Below the pieces are notes generated by a model, which was given only the letters and a program-made list of their open reading frames with translations, searched no databases and had not been told where the DNA came from. From Bradyrhizobium erythrophlei (lineage in GTDB: Bacteria > Pseudomonadota > Alphaproteobacteria > Rhizobiales > Xanthobacteraceae), in the NCBI GenBank assembly GCA_900129675.1, contig FSRD01000001.1:5569501-5633500 (forward strand): a DNA stretch of 64,000 nt. The letters are read 5' to 3'. How positions within the stretch are numbered: position 1 is the first letter of the stretch; every line of letters starts with the position of its first letter. Both the position numbers and the translations under genes were made by a program. Shown here piece after piece: positions 16,287-26,559 of the stretch.

Positions 16287-16898
16287 TGGCCATGCTCCTT
16301 CTGACTGGTTGGTTTTTCTCTCTCGATAGCCTATCCAGCATGGAAATAATTGGGAGGACCAGCAACCCAAGTGCAAACAAGTCAAATTGAAATACGTAAT
16401 GTTATAGCGTTGCGGAACCCTCGAACCGTTTGCGCGCCCTGGGGCGACGGTAGAGTTGTCCCCACTCGCAGATTCAAAGTAGGCCACTTTAAAACAGAGT
16501 TTAATGGTCTCGGCGTATTGCGAACCGACATCAGAATCGTAGCGGGTCGCTGACGAGGTGATCGTACGGGCGAGCGGATGTCCGCTTCTGTCCGATACTG
16601 TTGCAAAAGTCGAAAATCGAACGACTCTGAAAATCTCGCGAGAGCCGATGTTTAGATGTCTCGGCTGCTGCAATGCTCGCTAGGGCCGATACGAAGAACC
16701 GTGGTCGATTTTGGGTGTAACGATGTGGTCCCCCGTGTCGCCGCGCACGAACCGCATTAGCGGTCCTAGAAATTTTTGCTCGTCAGCCAAAAAAAGACTT
16801 TTTCACTATCGCCAGGCCAAAGCGGACACGTCGATCCATAACATCTGATTTGCGCACAGCTGCAGTCGGAGCATTTATCCGGATCGCTTCCCCGCAAC
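16287..16898. other. intergenic region without a supported gene
   Basis: No supported gene. A short segment near 16574-16605 resembles 585-612, possibly decayed repeat. No clear terminator after phaC was seen. Confidence 0.4.
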
Positions 16899-18686
16899 TT
16901 ACCAGGCCATCGATCTCACCCGTACGTACGAGCCCGGCGCGTTTTCGATAATCGGTAGCTTGCCGCCGCCGGGTTCGCGGGCCGAAACGCGACCAGCATC
17001 AAGTTGCGTTACCCATTCGTTCCAAAGCGGCCACCACGACCCTTGATGAGGCGTAGCGCCGGCGAACCATTCGTCGGGACTGAGCGGCAATTTGTCATTC
17101 GCCCAGTGGCCATATTTGGTGCCTGGCGCGCTGATCACGCCGGCCATATGGCCCGCATCGGTTAAGACGAATTTGATCGGCCCGGAGTACAATCGTGTCG
17201 CGGCATAGGTCGATTTCCACGGCGCAATGTGGTCTTCGCGCGTAGCCAGAATGAAGGTCGGGGTCCTGACTTTCGACAGATCGATCGGCGTACCCGCCAA
17301 CGTGATACCGCCGGGTTTTGCCAGGAGATTCTGCTGATACATCTTACGCAAATAGAACGTATGCATCGCCGCTGGCATGCGGGTCGAATCGGAATTCCAA
17401 AACAAAAGGTCAACAGGCATTTGCTCCTTGCCGAGCAGGTAATTGCTGACGACAAACGACCAGATCAAGTCATTGGCGCGCAACATATTGAACGCCGTCG
17501 CCATATCTTGCGCTTCCAGATAGCCGCACTCGCGCATCCGTCTTTCGAGAGACGCCAGTTGCTCTTCGTCGATGAAGACGGCCATATCCCCGACTTCGGT
17601 AAAATCGACAAGCGTCGCGAAATAGGTGGCGCTTGCAATTCGGTCGTCACCCTTCACGGCTGAATATGCCGCCGTAGAGGCGAGCAGGGTTCCGCCGAGG
17701 CAATAGCCAATTGTGTTGACGTTACGCTCTCCGGTCGCGGTCTCGATCGCGTCCAGGGCCGCCAAAGGTCCCTCGAGCATGTAATTTTCAAAGCCCTTTT
17801 CAGCGAGCTTCCCATCGGGATTCACCCAGGAGATGGTGAATACCGTATGTCCCTGATCGACGGCCCATTTGATAAAGGAGTTGTTCGGCTGAAGATCGAG
17901 AACATAGAACTTATTAATCCACGGCGGCACGATGAGCAGTGGCCGCCTCCGGGCTTCTTTTGTCGACGGCGCATACTGGATCAATTGCATGAGCTCGTTC
18001 TGGTGGATGATTTTTCCTGGAGTCGCTGCGATGTTTTCGCCGAGGCGGAAAGCCTTCATGTCGGTCATTGTAATTGCAAGCCGGCCATTGCCGCGCTCCA
18101 GATCGACGAGAAGGTTCTCCAAACCACTTAGCAGGTTTTGTCCGCCAGACTTCAGTGTTGCGGTGAGGACCTCTGGATTGGTAGCGACGAAATTGGAGGG
18201 CGACAAAGCATCAACGAATTGGCGCGTGTAGAAATCGACCCTGCGAGCAGAGGCCTCGTCCATACCTTTGACTTCGCGGATTGCAGAAAGAATCGACTTC
18301 GCCGCAACGAGATAACTGTCCTTCACAAAGTTGAAGATAGCATTCTCGCTCCAGTCCGGATGTTTGAAGCGCTTGTCTTTCGGGGCATCGGCCTCGCGTG
18401 CACGCAGCATGAGCACGCGTTCCGCCGTTATCTGCCAGATACCTAGAGAGTTGTAGAATAGGTCGATCTGGGCGCTGGCGACTGCCACCGGGTCGGTCAT
18501 CATTCTCGTCATGAGCTCGAAAAAATCGAATCCGAGCGTTGACGTCTCGCCCATGCCGAACTTAACCGCGTTCGGCTGATGAGACACAAAGCGGTGCATC
18601 AGTAGCTGGCTTTGTTTGGCGATGTTTTGCAGTTGCACCGCAAGGGCAATCGGATCCCAGGTGAGCTGCATCTGTTTGTCGGCCAT
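16899..18686 (-). CDS. phaC: class I poly(3-hydroxyalkanoate) synthase
   Basis: The 595-residue enzyme polymerises 3-hydroxyacyl-CoA into PHA storage granules. The alpha/beta hydrolase core has the modified lipase box GYCLGGT with nucleophile Cys329. The catalytic Asp and His fit ILATREDHIAPW and DAGHMAGV. PPWINKFYVLDL and WSENAIFNFVKDSY are typical class I features. Full length, with a purine-rich AGGAGAG site before the ATG. No phaA, phaB or phaP lies beside it. Confidence 0.97.
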   Translation of the reverse strand: MADKQMQLTWDPIALAVQLQNIAKQSQLLMHRFVSHQPNAVKFGMGETSTLGFDFFELMTRMMTDPVAVASAQIDLFYNSLGIWQITAERVLMLRAREADAPKDKRFKHPDWSENAIFNFVKDSYLVAAKSILSAIREVKGMDEASARRVDFYTRQFVDALSPSNFVATNPEVLTATLKSGGQNLLSGLENLLVDLERGNGRLAITMTDMKAFRLGENIAATPGKIIHQNELMQLIQYAPSTKEARRRPLLIVPPWINKFYVLDLQPNNSFIKWAVDQGHTVFTISWVNPDGKLAEKGFENYMLEGPLAALDAIETATGERNVNTIGYCLGGTLLASTAAYSAVKGDDRIASATYFATLVDFTEVGDMAVFIDEEQLASLERRMRECGYLEAQDMATAFNMLRANDLIWSFVVSNYLLGKEQMPVDLLFWNSDSTRMPAAMHTFYLRKMYQQNLLAKPGGITLAGTPIDLSKVRTPTFILATREDHIAPWKSTYAATRLYSGPIKFVLTDAGHMAGVISAPGTKYGHWANDKLPLSPDEWFAGATPHQGSWWPLWNEWVTQLDAGRVSAREPGGGKLPIIENAPGSYVRVRSMAW

Positions 18687-19952
18687 AGCTCTCTCCTGCT
18701 ATTGTCAGGCTTTACCGGAGCCGTTTGGATAGCTTCCAAAAAGATTAGCACCCCCCGGATCCGGTTGGAGAACGATGAATCTCGGTTGCTCCGTCAGGCC
18801 GACCTTGGCGATTGACCAATGCAAATACTACCGTTGTGGAGAAGACGGCCGGCAGTAGCCGCTCGAACGTTGTTGCGATGCAGCTAAGCGTTGTGCGTTG
18901 CGAGACTTCCTCCTTGCGCGGTCATCGCAACTTCGTCCCAATGCAGGAAGAGGGCGAGCGGGGCTTCGGTCACCGCAATGCTCCAAGGAGGGGCCCGACG
19001 CGCATTCGTTGCAGCGGGCTTCGTCTTCATGAGCGCTGTTGTGAATTTCTTATCGGCCCTAAATCAGCCAGCAGCGGCGAATCAGGGACCCTCGCAACCA
19101 ACATTGCTTGTTGCCGTAAGCATCGACACTATTGGCAGCGGTCCTTCGGCGGTCCTTCGTCAGCCCAGGTCTTGAGCGTCGTCAGGTTATCGAAGGCTGG
19201 AAGGTCGTGGCCTCCGCTCGGGCACCATCTTTTCGATTGCCTTCGGCTGCGACAGGTGCGCCAGCGGGCTCTTTGCCGCCGGCTTGCTCTTGGTGAAGGA
19301 CCAGATCCCCAGGAATGAAGGGGGCGAAGCGGCCCTTCGGACCCGCCGGCGACCTGGCGCGATTGACTCAAAGGAGATTCGTCAACGGGGCCGCGAACCC
19401 ACAAAGAGAGCTATGGGCGATCTGTAGTCGCCTCAGATGAAGTATCTTACGTAAGAGGTTCGGTACTTTTGGTGGCCGGCCAGCTCACGAAGTGAGACCA
19501 TGGGCGGCGCGTCAAAGCTAGCACTTGATTTCCTGGTGCGACGGGCGACAATGACGTCGCGCCAGCTTCCGGTACCGAACTTCATAAAAGACGGGGAAAA
19601 CCCGCTTGGCCACGGCAAGACCGTCGCTGCGCGGGAGGGACCGTTATGACGGTAGGGTTCATGCGCTGGCAGCAGCGCCGACGCGATCCAGGCCGCCCGT
19701 GGAATCGCCGTTACGACTGGAAGCGATGTAATCGCGCCGTTGCTCTGCAAAGAATTCGCCCTGTTTCGCGGCGAACTCGCCACCACGGCGCTGCAGGTGG
19801 AACACCAACAAATGATCATCGAGCCAACGTATTGCGCACGTTGTCGCGTGCGCATGCGTTGAACCACGGAGGCGCGATAGACTGAAAGGGACTCCAAGCC
19901 GGCGTAAGACTGGCCAAAGGGCATCAGCTCAGACACACCGAGGGAGGAATGC
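18687..19952. other. 1.27-kb intergenic region with possible decayed coding fragments
   Basis: No gene can be supported. Two short plus-strand stretches have some coding look: MSAVVNFLSALNQPAAANQG (about 19030) and DVIAPLLCKEFALFRGELAT (about 19720), the latter with no start codon in frame. They may be remnants. The right end holds the leader of the ABC operon, including GGGAGGA before the ATG at 19953. Confidence 0.4.
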
Positions 19953-21269
19953 ATGACGACAGTAACCCGACGTCACGTCCTCAAGAGCGGTACCGCGCTC
20001 GTGGGCGGCATGGCCGGCATCCTGGCCACCGGCCGCGCGCCCGCTTTTGCACAGGGCACGACGGTACATTGGCTGCGCTGGACCGACTTCGTTCCGGCGT
20101 CAGATCAGCTTCTGCGCAACGAAATCGCCAAGGAGGGCGAGAAGGCGCTCGGCATAAAGCTCAATATCGAGACCATCAACGCCAACGACATCCAGGCCCG
20201 CGTCACCTCGGCGATCCAGTCGGGGTCGGGCCCCGACGTCGTCTGCGTCCTCAACAATTGGGGGCAACTTTACGGCGAGAGCGTCATAGACGTCAGCGAC
20301 ATCGCTGAGGAACTCGGCAAGGGCCAGGGCGGCTTCTACGAAACATCCCGCGCTGTCGCCAATGACGGCAAGAAATGGATCGCAGTGCCGTGGTGCATCG
20401 TCGGCCTGCAGATCGCATACCGAAAGTCCTGGTTTGCCGAGATCGGCTACACGGATGGAAAATTTCCCCAGACGTGGGAAGAGTATCGCGAGGCCGGCAA
20501 GAAGCTGAAGGCAAGGGGACGGCCCATCGGCCAAACGCTGGGTCACACCTTCGGCGATGCACCCGCCTTCGCTTACCCCTACCTGTGGTCCTGGGGCGGC
20601 AAAGAGGTCGAAGCAGACGGCAAGACGGTTGTGCTGAACAGCCCAGCAACGGTCGAGTCGGTGAAGTTCTTGGTGGCCTTCTGGAAGGACGCCCACGATG
20701 AAGGCGGACTCGCCTGGGACGATTCCAACAACAACCGCGCTTTTCTGTCCGGGACGTGCAGCGCCACGCTCAATGGCGCCTCGATCTACATCGAGGCTCT
20801 TCGCAAGCCGGATACCTACAAGACGGAGGCAGGCGGGCAACTGAAGGACGACATCCTGCACGCCGCGCTGCCCAAGGGCCCCGGCGGGCAGTTCAGCTAT
20901 CACGTCCCGTTCTCGAACCTCCTGATGGGTTATTCGAAGAACCAGGATGCGGCGAAGAAATTCCTTGGCTGGATTCACTCCAAGGACGTCTACGACAAGT
21001 GGTTCGTCTCCCAGAAGGGCTTCTCGGTCGGCCCGACCACGGATTGGGAAAAGCACAAGCTGTGGGGCGACGACCCGATCATGCTGCCCTACAAGCAAGC
21101 GGCGCGCACAGGGCGCTTCGCTGGCTACCAAGGGCCCTCTACGCGCAAGGCAGCCGAGGTCGTAACCAAGTACATCATCATTGATATGTACGCAAAGGCC
21201 GTCCAAGGCATGCCCGCCGAGGATGCCGTAAAGTGGGCAGAGGCTGAGCTCACGAAGGTCTACGTCTGA
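19953..21269 (+). CDS. sugar ABC transporter, periplasmic substrate-binding protein
   Basis: The 438-residue family 1 solute-binding protein has a Tat-type leader (RRHVLKSGTALVGGMAGILA) and AxA cleavage near residue 33. The body matches sugar-binding proteins (VHWLRWTDFVPASDQLLRNE, GSGPDVVCVLNNWGQLY). A strong GGGAGGA site precedes the ATG. It heads a four-gene operon with two permeases and an ATPase. The substrate is probably a carbohydrate or polyol (inference). Confidence 0.93.
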   Translation: MTTVTRRHVLKSGTALVGGMAGILATGRAPAFAQGTTVHWLRWTDFVPASDQLLRNEIAKEGEKALGIKLNIETINANDIQARVTSAIQSGSGPDVVCVLNNWGQLYGESVIDVSDIAEELGKGQGGFYETSRAVANDGKKWIAVPWCIVGLQIAYRKSWFAEIGYTDGKFPQTWEEYREAGKKLKARGRPIGQTLGHTFGDAPAFAYPYLWSWGGKEVEADGKTVVLNSPATVESVKFLVAFWKDAHDEGGLAWDDSNNNRAFLSGTCSATLNGASIYIEALRKPDTYKTEAGGQLKDDILHAALPKGPGGQFSYHVPFSNLLMGYSKNQDAAKKFLGWIHSKDVYDKWFVSQKGFSVGPTTDWEKHKLWGDDPIMLPYKQAARTGRFAGYQGPSTRKAAEVVTKYIIIDMYAKAVQGMPAEDAVKWAEAELTKVYV

Positions 21270-21335
21270 GTTAAGCCGTCCCCCTCCCCATTTTTCGTGG
21301 GAGCAAGGGAATCTTCCGGCCGACGAGGATCGAAC

Positions 21336-22271
21336 ATGGCGATAAGCGCGGTTTCCGCCACCACGCTCCGCGAGGCGCCCCCTCCGCGGCGACAGCGGTT
21401 GCTCGAGGACGAGCGCTGGCTGGCGTTCGTGCTGCTGGTGCCGACCATCGTGCTGCTCGGCATGTTCATTGCCTATCCCTTCATTCGAGGGATATTGCTG
21501 TCGGTCACCAATTCGCGCGTCGGTATGCCCGGCGACTTCGTCGGCCTCGCTAACTTCTACAAGATCTTCAATGACGGGATCTTTCGCACCTCCGTTTACA
21601 ACACCTTCGTCTATACGGGCGTGACCACCGTCTTCAAGCTGGCGCTCGGGCTGTGGCTGGCCATGCTGCTCAACCGTAATTTCCGCGGCAAGGCTTTCAC
21701 CCGTGCTTTCATCCTGCTGCCTTTCATTATCCCGACCGTGCTCTCGACTTTCGCCTGGAAGTGGATGTTCGACCCGACGTTCAGCGTTCTCAATTGGCTC
21801 CTCTACCATTTCGGCTTGATCACCGGTCGGATCAACTGGCTGGGCGATCCGGACCTCGCCATGATCTCGATCATCATCGTCAACATCTGGCGCGGGGTGC
21901 CGTTCTTCGCCATCAGCCTGCTCGCCGGCCTGCAGACCATCAGTCCCGAACTCAACGAGGCCGCCGCCATCGACGGCGCCAAGCCGTGGCAGCGATTCTG
22001 GCACATCACCTGGCCGCTGCTGCTGCCCGTGACCATGGTCGTGGTGCTGTTCTCGGTGATTCAGACGTTCGCCGACTTCCAGATCGTCTATGTGATGACG
22101 GGCGGCGGACCAGCCAACGCAACGCACCTGTTCGCCACCTACGCCTATCAGATCGGCATCGGCACCGGCCTCTTGAGCGAGGGCGCCGCCATCTCGCTCG
22201 CAATGTTTCCAGTCTTGTTTCTGGTCGTCATCATCCAACTTCTCTACATCCGCCGCGTGGAGGTCCGCTGA
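21336..22271 (+). CDS. sugar ABC transporter permease (MalF/UgpA type)
   Basis: The protein has six membrane helices, starting LAFVLLVPTIVLLGMFIAYP, and an EAA loop NEAAAIDGAKPWQRFWHITW that contacts the ATPase. I start at MAISAVSATT because GACGAGGA precedes that ATG; a frame 39 nt longer lacks a site. It is the second gene of the operon. Confidence 0.93.
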   Translation: MAISAVSATTLREAPPPRRQRLLEDERWLAFVLLVPTIVLLGMFIAYPFIRGILLSVTNSRVGMPGDFVGLANFYKIFNDGIFRTSVYNTFVYTGVTTVFKLALGLWLAMLLNRNFRGKAFTRAFILLPFIIPTVLSTFAWKWMFDPTFSVLNWLLYHFGLITGRINWLGDPDLAMISIIIVNIWRGVPFFAISLLAGLQTISPELNEAAAIDGAKPWQRFWHITWPLLLPVTMVVVLFSVIQTFADFQIVYVMTGGGPANATHLFATYAYQIGIGTGLLSEGAAISLAMFPVLFLVVIIQLLYIRRVEVR

Positions 22272-22274
22272 GCC

Positions 22275-23126
22275 ATGATCGAAGGTGCAATCTGGCGAAA
22301 GTGGGTGTTCTTCTACGTCCCCATGGCGCTGTTCCTGCTTTTCCTGCTGTTCCCGTTCTACTGGATGGTGATTACTTCGGTGCGGCCGGACGGCGAGCTT
22401 TACCGGCCCTGGAATTCGATCAACTACAATCCGTTCTGGACCTGGAAACCAACCTGGGACCATGTCAGGTACCTGTTCGAGGAGACGCTGTTCGCATCGT
22501 GGCTGTGGAACACGACGTTCATCGCGCTCGCGTCAACCGCTATCTCGCTCGTGTGCGGCGTGTTCGCCGGCTATGCTCTGTCGCGGCTGAACTTTCCATT
22601 TGCCGGCAGCCTGGGCAGCGCCATCTTCATTACCTATCTGGTGCCCCAGACGCTGCTGTTCATTCCGCTGGCCGAGATCATCCGCAACTATCGATTGGGT
22701 GATACGCCCTGGTCGCTGATCCTGACCTATCCAACATTTCTTATTCCGTTCTGCACCTGGCTGATGATGGGCTACTTCAAGGCCGTGCCCAGGGAGCTCG
22801 AGGAATGCGCGCGCATTGACGGAGCCTCGCGCTGGCAGGCCATGCTCTACATCGTCATCCCGGTGGCGATTCCAGGCATCCTCTCGGCCGGCATCTTCGC
22901 TTTCACGCTGTCGTGGAACGAGTTCATCTATGCGCTTGTCTTCCTGTCCTCGCCTGCGCAGAAGACCGTGTCGGTGGGCGTCACATCGGAGCTGATCCGC
23001 GGCGATGTATTCTACTGGGGACCGCTGATGGCTGGCGCCCTGCTCGGATCGATCCCGGTCGCTATCGCCTATTCGTTTTTCGTCGAGCACTACGTCGCGG
23101 GATTGACCGGATCGGTGAAGGGCTGA
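22275..23126 (+). CDS. sugar ABC transporter permease (MalG/UgpE type)
   Basis: The 283-residue protein has six membrane helices and the EAA loop LEECARIDGASRWQAMLYIV near the C-terminus. The start is 3 nt after the stop of the first permease. It forms the transmembrane heterodimer with that protein. Confidence 0.94.
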   Translation: MIEGAIWRKWVFFYVPMALFLLFLLFPFYWMVITSVRPDGELYRPWNSINYNPFWTWKPTWDHVRYLFEETLFASWLWNTTFIALASTAISLVCGVFAGYALSRLNFPFAGSLGSAIFITYLVPQTLLFIPLAEIIRNYRLGDTPWSLILTYPTFLIPFCTWLMMGYFKAVPRELEECARIDGASRWQAMLYIVIPVAIPGILSAGIFAFTLSWNEFIYALVFLSSPAQKTVSVGVTSELIRGDVFYWGPLMAGALLGSIPVAIAYSFFVEHYVAGLTGSVKG

Positions 23127-23200
23127 CAGCACCCCGGATCATGGGGATTGAAAAGCGCGCATACAGAATGCGCCCAAGTGGTTGGGAGGCAGGTGAGCGA

Positions 23201-24292
23201 ATGGGACAGGTCGTCCTCAAGGGGATCAACAAGTTCTACGAGAGCGTGCACGCTGTCAAAGACGTAAATCTGCAGATCCGCGACAAGGAGTTCGTGGTGT
23301 TCGTCGGACCGTCCGGCTGCGGCAAGACCACGACGCTCAGGATGATCGCCGGGCTGGAAGCGATCAGCTCCGGCGATATCTCAATCGACGGCAACGTGAT
23401 CAACGCACTTGCGCCCATGGACCGCGACATCGCCATGGTGTTCCAGAACTACGCGCTCTACCCGCATATGAGCGTATACGACAACATGGCATTCGGCCTG
23501 AAGATGCGCAAATTCGAAAGGCCCGAGATTGAGAAGCGCGTGCGCGAGGCGGCCGACATCCTCGGCATCGGTGAATTGCTAAAGCGCAAGCCGCGGCAGC
23601 TCTCCGGCGGCCAGCGGCAGAGGGTAGCTTTGGGCCGTGCCATCGTGCGCCACCCCCGCGTGTTCCTGTTCGACGAGCCGCTGTCGAACCTCGATGCCAA
23701 GCTGCGGGTGCAGATGCGCGTTGAGCTCAAGAAGCTGCATCTGCGTCTCGGCACCACCGCCATCTACGTTACCCACGATCAAGTCGAGGCTATGACGCTG
23801 GGTGACCGGGTCGTCGTCATGAAGGAGGGCGTGGTGCAGCAGGTGGGGGAGCCGCTCGAGCTGTATAATCAGCCCGCCAACAAGTTCGTCGCCGGCTTCA
23901 TCGGCTCCCCGGCCATGAATTTCGCCGCCGTTACGGTGACCGAGGCGGACGGATCGCTGATCGCCGAGAACTCCGGCCTGCGCATCAAGCTGCCGGACGA
24001 GATCGCGCAACGCCTGCGCGGCCATATCGGGCGCGAGGTCATACTCGGTGTGCGGCCGGAGGACCTCACCGTGGTGGGTAGCGCTGATCTCGACCACCCG
24101 TGCTTCGATGCTGTGATTGAGGTGGTCGAGCAACTCGGCTCGGAAATCCTGCTCGATATGAAGGTCGGCGAGAGTATCATGGTGGCGAGCGTCGAGCCGA
24201 CCGCGAGGGTGAGGGTGGCCGACAAGCTGCGCGTTGCCATGCGGCGTTCCAGGCTTCACGTTTTCGACGCGCAGACCGAGGCGGCCATCTAA
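23201..24292 (+). CDS. sugar ABC transporter ATP-binding protein (MalK/UgpC type)
   Basis: The 363-residue ATPase has Walker A GPSGCGKTT, signature LSGGQRQRVALGRA, Walker B VFLFDEPLSNLD and the switch His in YVTHDQVEAM. A C-terminal TOBE/OB region (about 235-360) is typical of the MalK/UgpC subfamily. The start is the ATG at 23201, preceded by GGGAGG; the open frame further upstream is a shadow of the permease gene. It is the last gene of the operon. Confidence 0.94.
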   Translation: MGQVVLKGINKFYESVHAVKDVNLQIRDKEFVVFVGPSGCGKTTTLRMIAGLEAISSGDISIDGNVINALAPMDRDIAMVFQNYALYPHMSVYDNMAFGLKMRKFERPEIEKRVREAADILGIGELLKRKPRQLSGGQRQRVALGRAIVRHPRVFLFDEPLSNLDAKLRVQMRVELKKLHLRLGTTAIYVTHDQVEAMTLGDRVVVMKEGVVQQVGEPLELYNQPANKFVAGFIGSPAMNFAAVTVTEADGSLIAENSGLRIKLPDEIAQRLRGHIGREVILGVRPEDLTVVGSADLDHPCFDAVIEVVEQLGSEILLDMKVGESIMVASVEPTARVRVADKLRVAMRRSRLHVFDAQTEAAI

Positions 24293-24816
24293 TGCCGGCA
24301 GTTGGCCACTTTTCCACTGGTGAGCGGGAATTCGCTCAAAACCGGTGACCTCCCTGTCACCAGCTTCAATGACGCCCGGCGAGCGCGAAGGCAGTTGGCC
24401 TAACCATTCCCGAGCCCTTTTTGCTGCGTGCTGACGAGATGATTGATGATGCCATTTGCTGCGGTACCGGAGTCCGTTATTGTGAAGGTTCGGATGCCGG
24501 CCCCATGAAGGTGGCGCCGCGCGCGCGGGGCCGGCGTCCGCAAACCTCCAGGGGAGGAAACCGCGGGAGGGGGCACGTGGGTGGCGTGGCGTGGACCATG
24601 GGGATTTGAGTGCCGCGGATGTGGTGTGCGAGCGGAGTCGAGCGGATCCAGCAAGCTGCCCGACGATGAAGGGGCTCATGGATGAGCGGCGGGTCGCATC
24701 GAACGCTGTGAATTGTCGGACAATTTGAGGCGACGGCAGGATATCTGAGGGCGTTGTGCCGTGGCCGATCGAGAGGCAGCGAACGCGACGATCAGATTTG
24801 CGGGATTGTGACGCGG
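24293..24816. other. intergenic stretch, probably the end region of a decayed IS91-type element
   Basis: A 9-bp perfect stem, GCCGGCCCC (24496-24504) / GGGGCCGGC (24527-24535), lies here, and the sequence resembles what usually follows rhizobial IS91-type transposase genes. A weak GGTGAC / GTCACC hairpin at 24344-24361 may end the ABC operon transcript. Confidence 0.4.
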
Positions 24817-25053
24817 TCATGAGGTGTCGACCCTGACGACGATCGTTGGGCCTGTTGGCCGATACCGTGGCGTGGCCCCGCGCTCGAAGACCTCGATGAT
24901 GACAAAGCGGCCGCCGCAGCATGGACACGGGCGGGCGAGCGGCTTGGGCTCGTTGGCCTCGGCGCAGCTGGTATCCCCGGTCTCGGGCTGTGCGGCCGCC
25001 ACGTCGAGTAAGCGGCGCGCGAGCGGTTTAGTCCATTGGCACTTTTCGGACAT
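24817..25053 (-). pseudogene. C-terminal remnant of an IS91-type transposase
   Basis: The 78-residue frame contains ARPCPCCGGRFVIIEVFERG and ends PTIVVRVDTS, the tail common to IS91-family transposases in rhizobia. The catalytic Tyr/HUH part is absent, so only the 3' end of the element remains. Confidence 0.5.
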
Positions 25054-25189
25054 GCCGCGATTTCCGAGTTGAGTCTGCTTTCGGGGGTAAAGCGGATGTT
25101 GGATTTCGAGCCTGCCAAGGGCAGCTTTTAGCGGCGGGACCTTCGCTGTATGAGCGGTTGTGGAATGGTCGTTCCTGATGGCGGTATTC

Positions 25190-26026
25190 TCAGTAGTTGA
25201 TCTGGGCGACGTCCCGGAGTTCCTCGGGCGTGGTCGTGCGAAAGCCGAAGAACTCGAGATAGGCTGGAATCTGCTCGAACAGCATGTCGGTGCCGATTTG
25301 AATTTCGCAGCCGCGCGCCCTTGCCGCCGCCAGAAACGGCGTTATTTCCTGTTTCATCACGACTTCGCCGACAAACGTCGAGGGTGCAATTCGATCAACG
25401 TCCATGGGCAATGGGTCACCGTCCTTCATGCCAAGGGGCGTGGCGTTGACGACAACATCGAACCCCGCCGGATCCCTGGAGCCAGCCACGATCTTCAACG
25501 TCGGATAATAGGTGCGCAAACGTTCTGCCAAACCGTTCATTGTCGCAGGATAGGCGTCGAACAGTGCAAGCTCAGCCACGCCGGCCTTTGCAAACGATGC
25601 CACAATCGCAGAGCCGACGCCGCCGCTCCCGACCACAAGCACGCGCGCACCTTCCAATACGCGGCCCTTGCGCAGAATGCCCCGAACAAAACCTTCGCCG
25701 TCGAACATGTCGCCGACAAGGCTGCCGCCCGGGCCAAGACGGATCGCGTTGCACGCGCCCGCGACCTTCGCTGTGGTCATCACCTCGTCCAGCAATGGGA
25801 TTGTTGTCACCTTGTGCGGCATGGTGACAAGCGCACCATGGATATTAGAAAGCTTGAACACTAGCTTGAGGAACGCAGCGTAGTTTTCGGGCTTGCAGCC
25901 CATGGGAACGACAACGGCGTCAATACTGTACTTCTCGAAATATGGATTGTAGATCATTGGTGCCTTGAAGCTCTCGGTCGGATAGCCCAGATGGGCAATG
26001 AGCTTCGTGCGTCCGCTGATCGTCAT
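25190..26026 (-). CDS. aroE: shikimate dehydrogenase family protein
   Basis: The 278-residue enzyme interconverts shikimate (or quinate) and 3-dehydroshikimate with NAD(P). The substrate domain keeps the catalytic Lys in TMPHKVTTIPLLDE, the Asn in GACNAIR and the Asp in GDMFDGEGFV. The Rossmann domain has VLVVGSGGVGSAI. The usual HSxSP is replaced by ESFKAP, so it belongs to a divergent branch, fitting a catabolic role. AAAGGA precedes the ATG; a 28-residue upstream extension is open but unlikely. It is the last gene of the operon. Confidence 0.88.
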   Translation of the reverse strand: MTISGRTKLIAHLGYPTESFKAPMIYNPYFEKYSIDAVVVPMGCKPENYAAFLKLVFKLSNIHGALVTMPHKVTTIPLLDEVMTTAKVAGACNAIRLGPGGSLVGDMFDGEGFVRGILRKGRVLEGARVLVVGSGGVGSAIVASFAKAGVAELALFDAYPATMNGLAERLRTYYPTLKIVAGSRDPAGFDVVVNATPLGMKDGDPLPMDVDRIAPSTFVGEVVMKQEITPFLAAARARGCEIQIGTDMLFEQIPAYLEFFGFRTTTPEELRDVAQINY

Positions 26027-26106
26027 TGGCGTGTTCCTTTTCTTATCGAGATGGCTGTGCAAGGTGGAGGACGGCGAGTTTGAACGCCGGAGCCTGGAAT
26101 CCGAAC

Positions 26107-26559
26107 TCATTTTGCGGCAGGCTTATCCAACAAATGCGCAAGACGGCGCAGCGCCAGCGCGTATCCTTGGGTTCCAAGCCCGGCGATGACGCCATCGGCG
26201 CGAAGCGAGACATAGGAGTGGTGGCGGAAATCCTCGCGCTTGTGGACGTTCGAGATGTGGACTTCGATGACGGTGGCTTCAAAGGTATTCAGTGCATCGA
26301 GGATCGCAACCGATGTATGGGTGAATGCGGCCGGATTGATCACGATGCCGCAGGCAACTTCTCTCGCTTCGTGAATCCAGTCGATGATCTCGTATTCACG
26401 ATTCGACTGGTGAAAGCGAAGCTCAAGTCCGTGCTCGCCGGCGACCTTGCGGCAATCCGCCTCGACGTCTGCCAGAGTTTCGTGACCGTAGATGTGAGGC
26501 TGGCGTTTGCCGAGGAGATTGAGGTTGGGACCATTCAATACGTAGACAATGCGGCTCAT
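26107..26559 (-). CDS. aroQ: type II 3-dehydroquinate dehydratase
   Basis: The 150-residue enzyme dehydrates 3-dehydroquinate to 3-dehydroshikimate. It shows VYVLNGPNLNLLGKRQP, HQSNREYEIIDWIHEA, INPAAFTHTSVAI and EVHISNVHKREDFRHHSY, the conserved blocks of type II enzymes with catalytic His and Arg. The start ATG overlaps the stop of the 54-residue gene upstream. The operon context (pcaGH, dehydroshikimate dehydratase nearby) indicates catabolic rather than biosynthetic use. Confidence 0.96.
   Translation of the reverse strand: MSRIVYVLNGPNLNLLGKRQPHIYGHETLADVEADCRKVAGEHGLELRFHQSNREYEIIDWIHEAREVACGIVINPAAFTHTSVAILDALNTFEATVIEVHISNVHKREDFRHHSYVSLRADGVIAGLGTQGYALALRRLAHLLDKPAAK

Noticed and set aside
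19433..19954. 173-codon minus frame upstream of the ABC operon
   Set aside because: No family resemblance, and it overlaps the leader and start of the well-supported solute-binding protein gene.
20100..22463. 787-codon open frame on the minus strand across the ABC transporter
   Set aside because: It is a GC-driven antisense shadow of the substrate-binding and permease genes, which match known families in the plus frames.
23579..24928. 449-codon minus frame opposite the ABC ATPase
   Set aside because: Antisense shadow of the Walker-motif ATPase, continued by chance into intergenic sequence.
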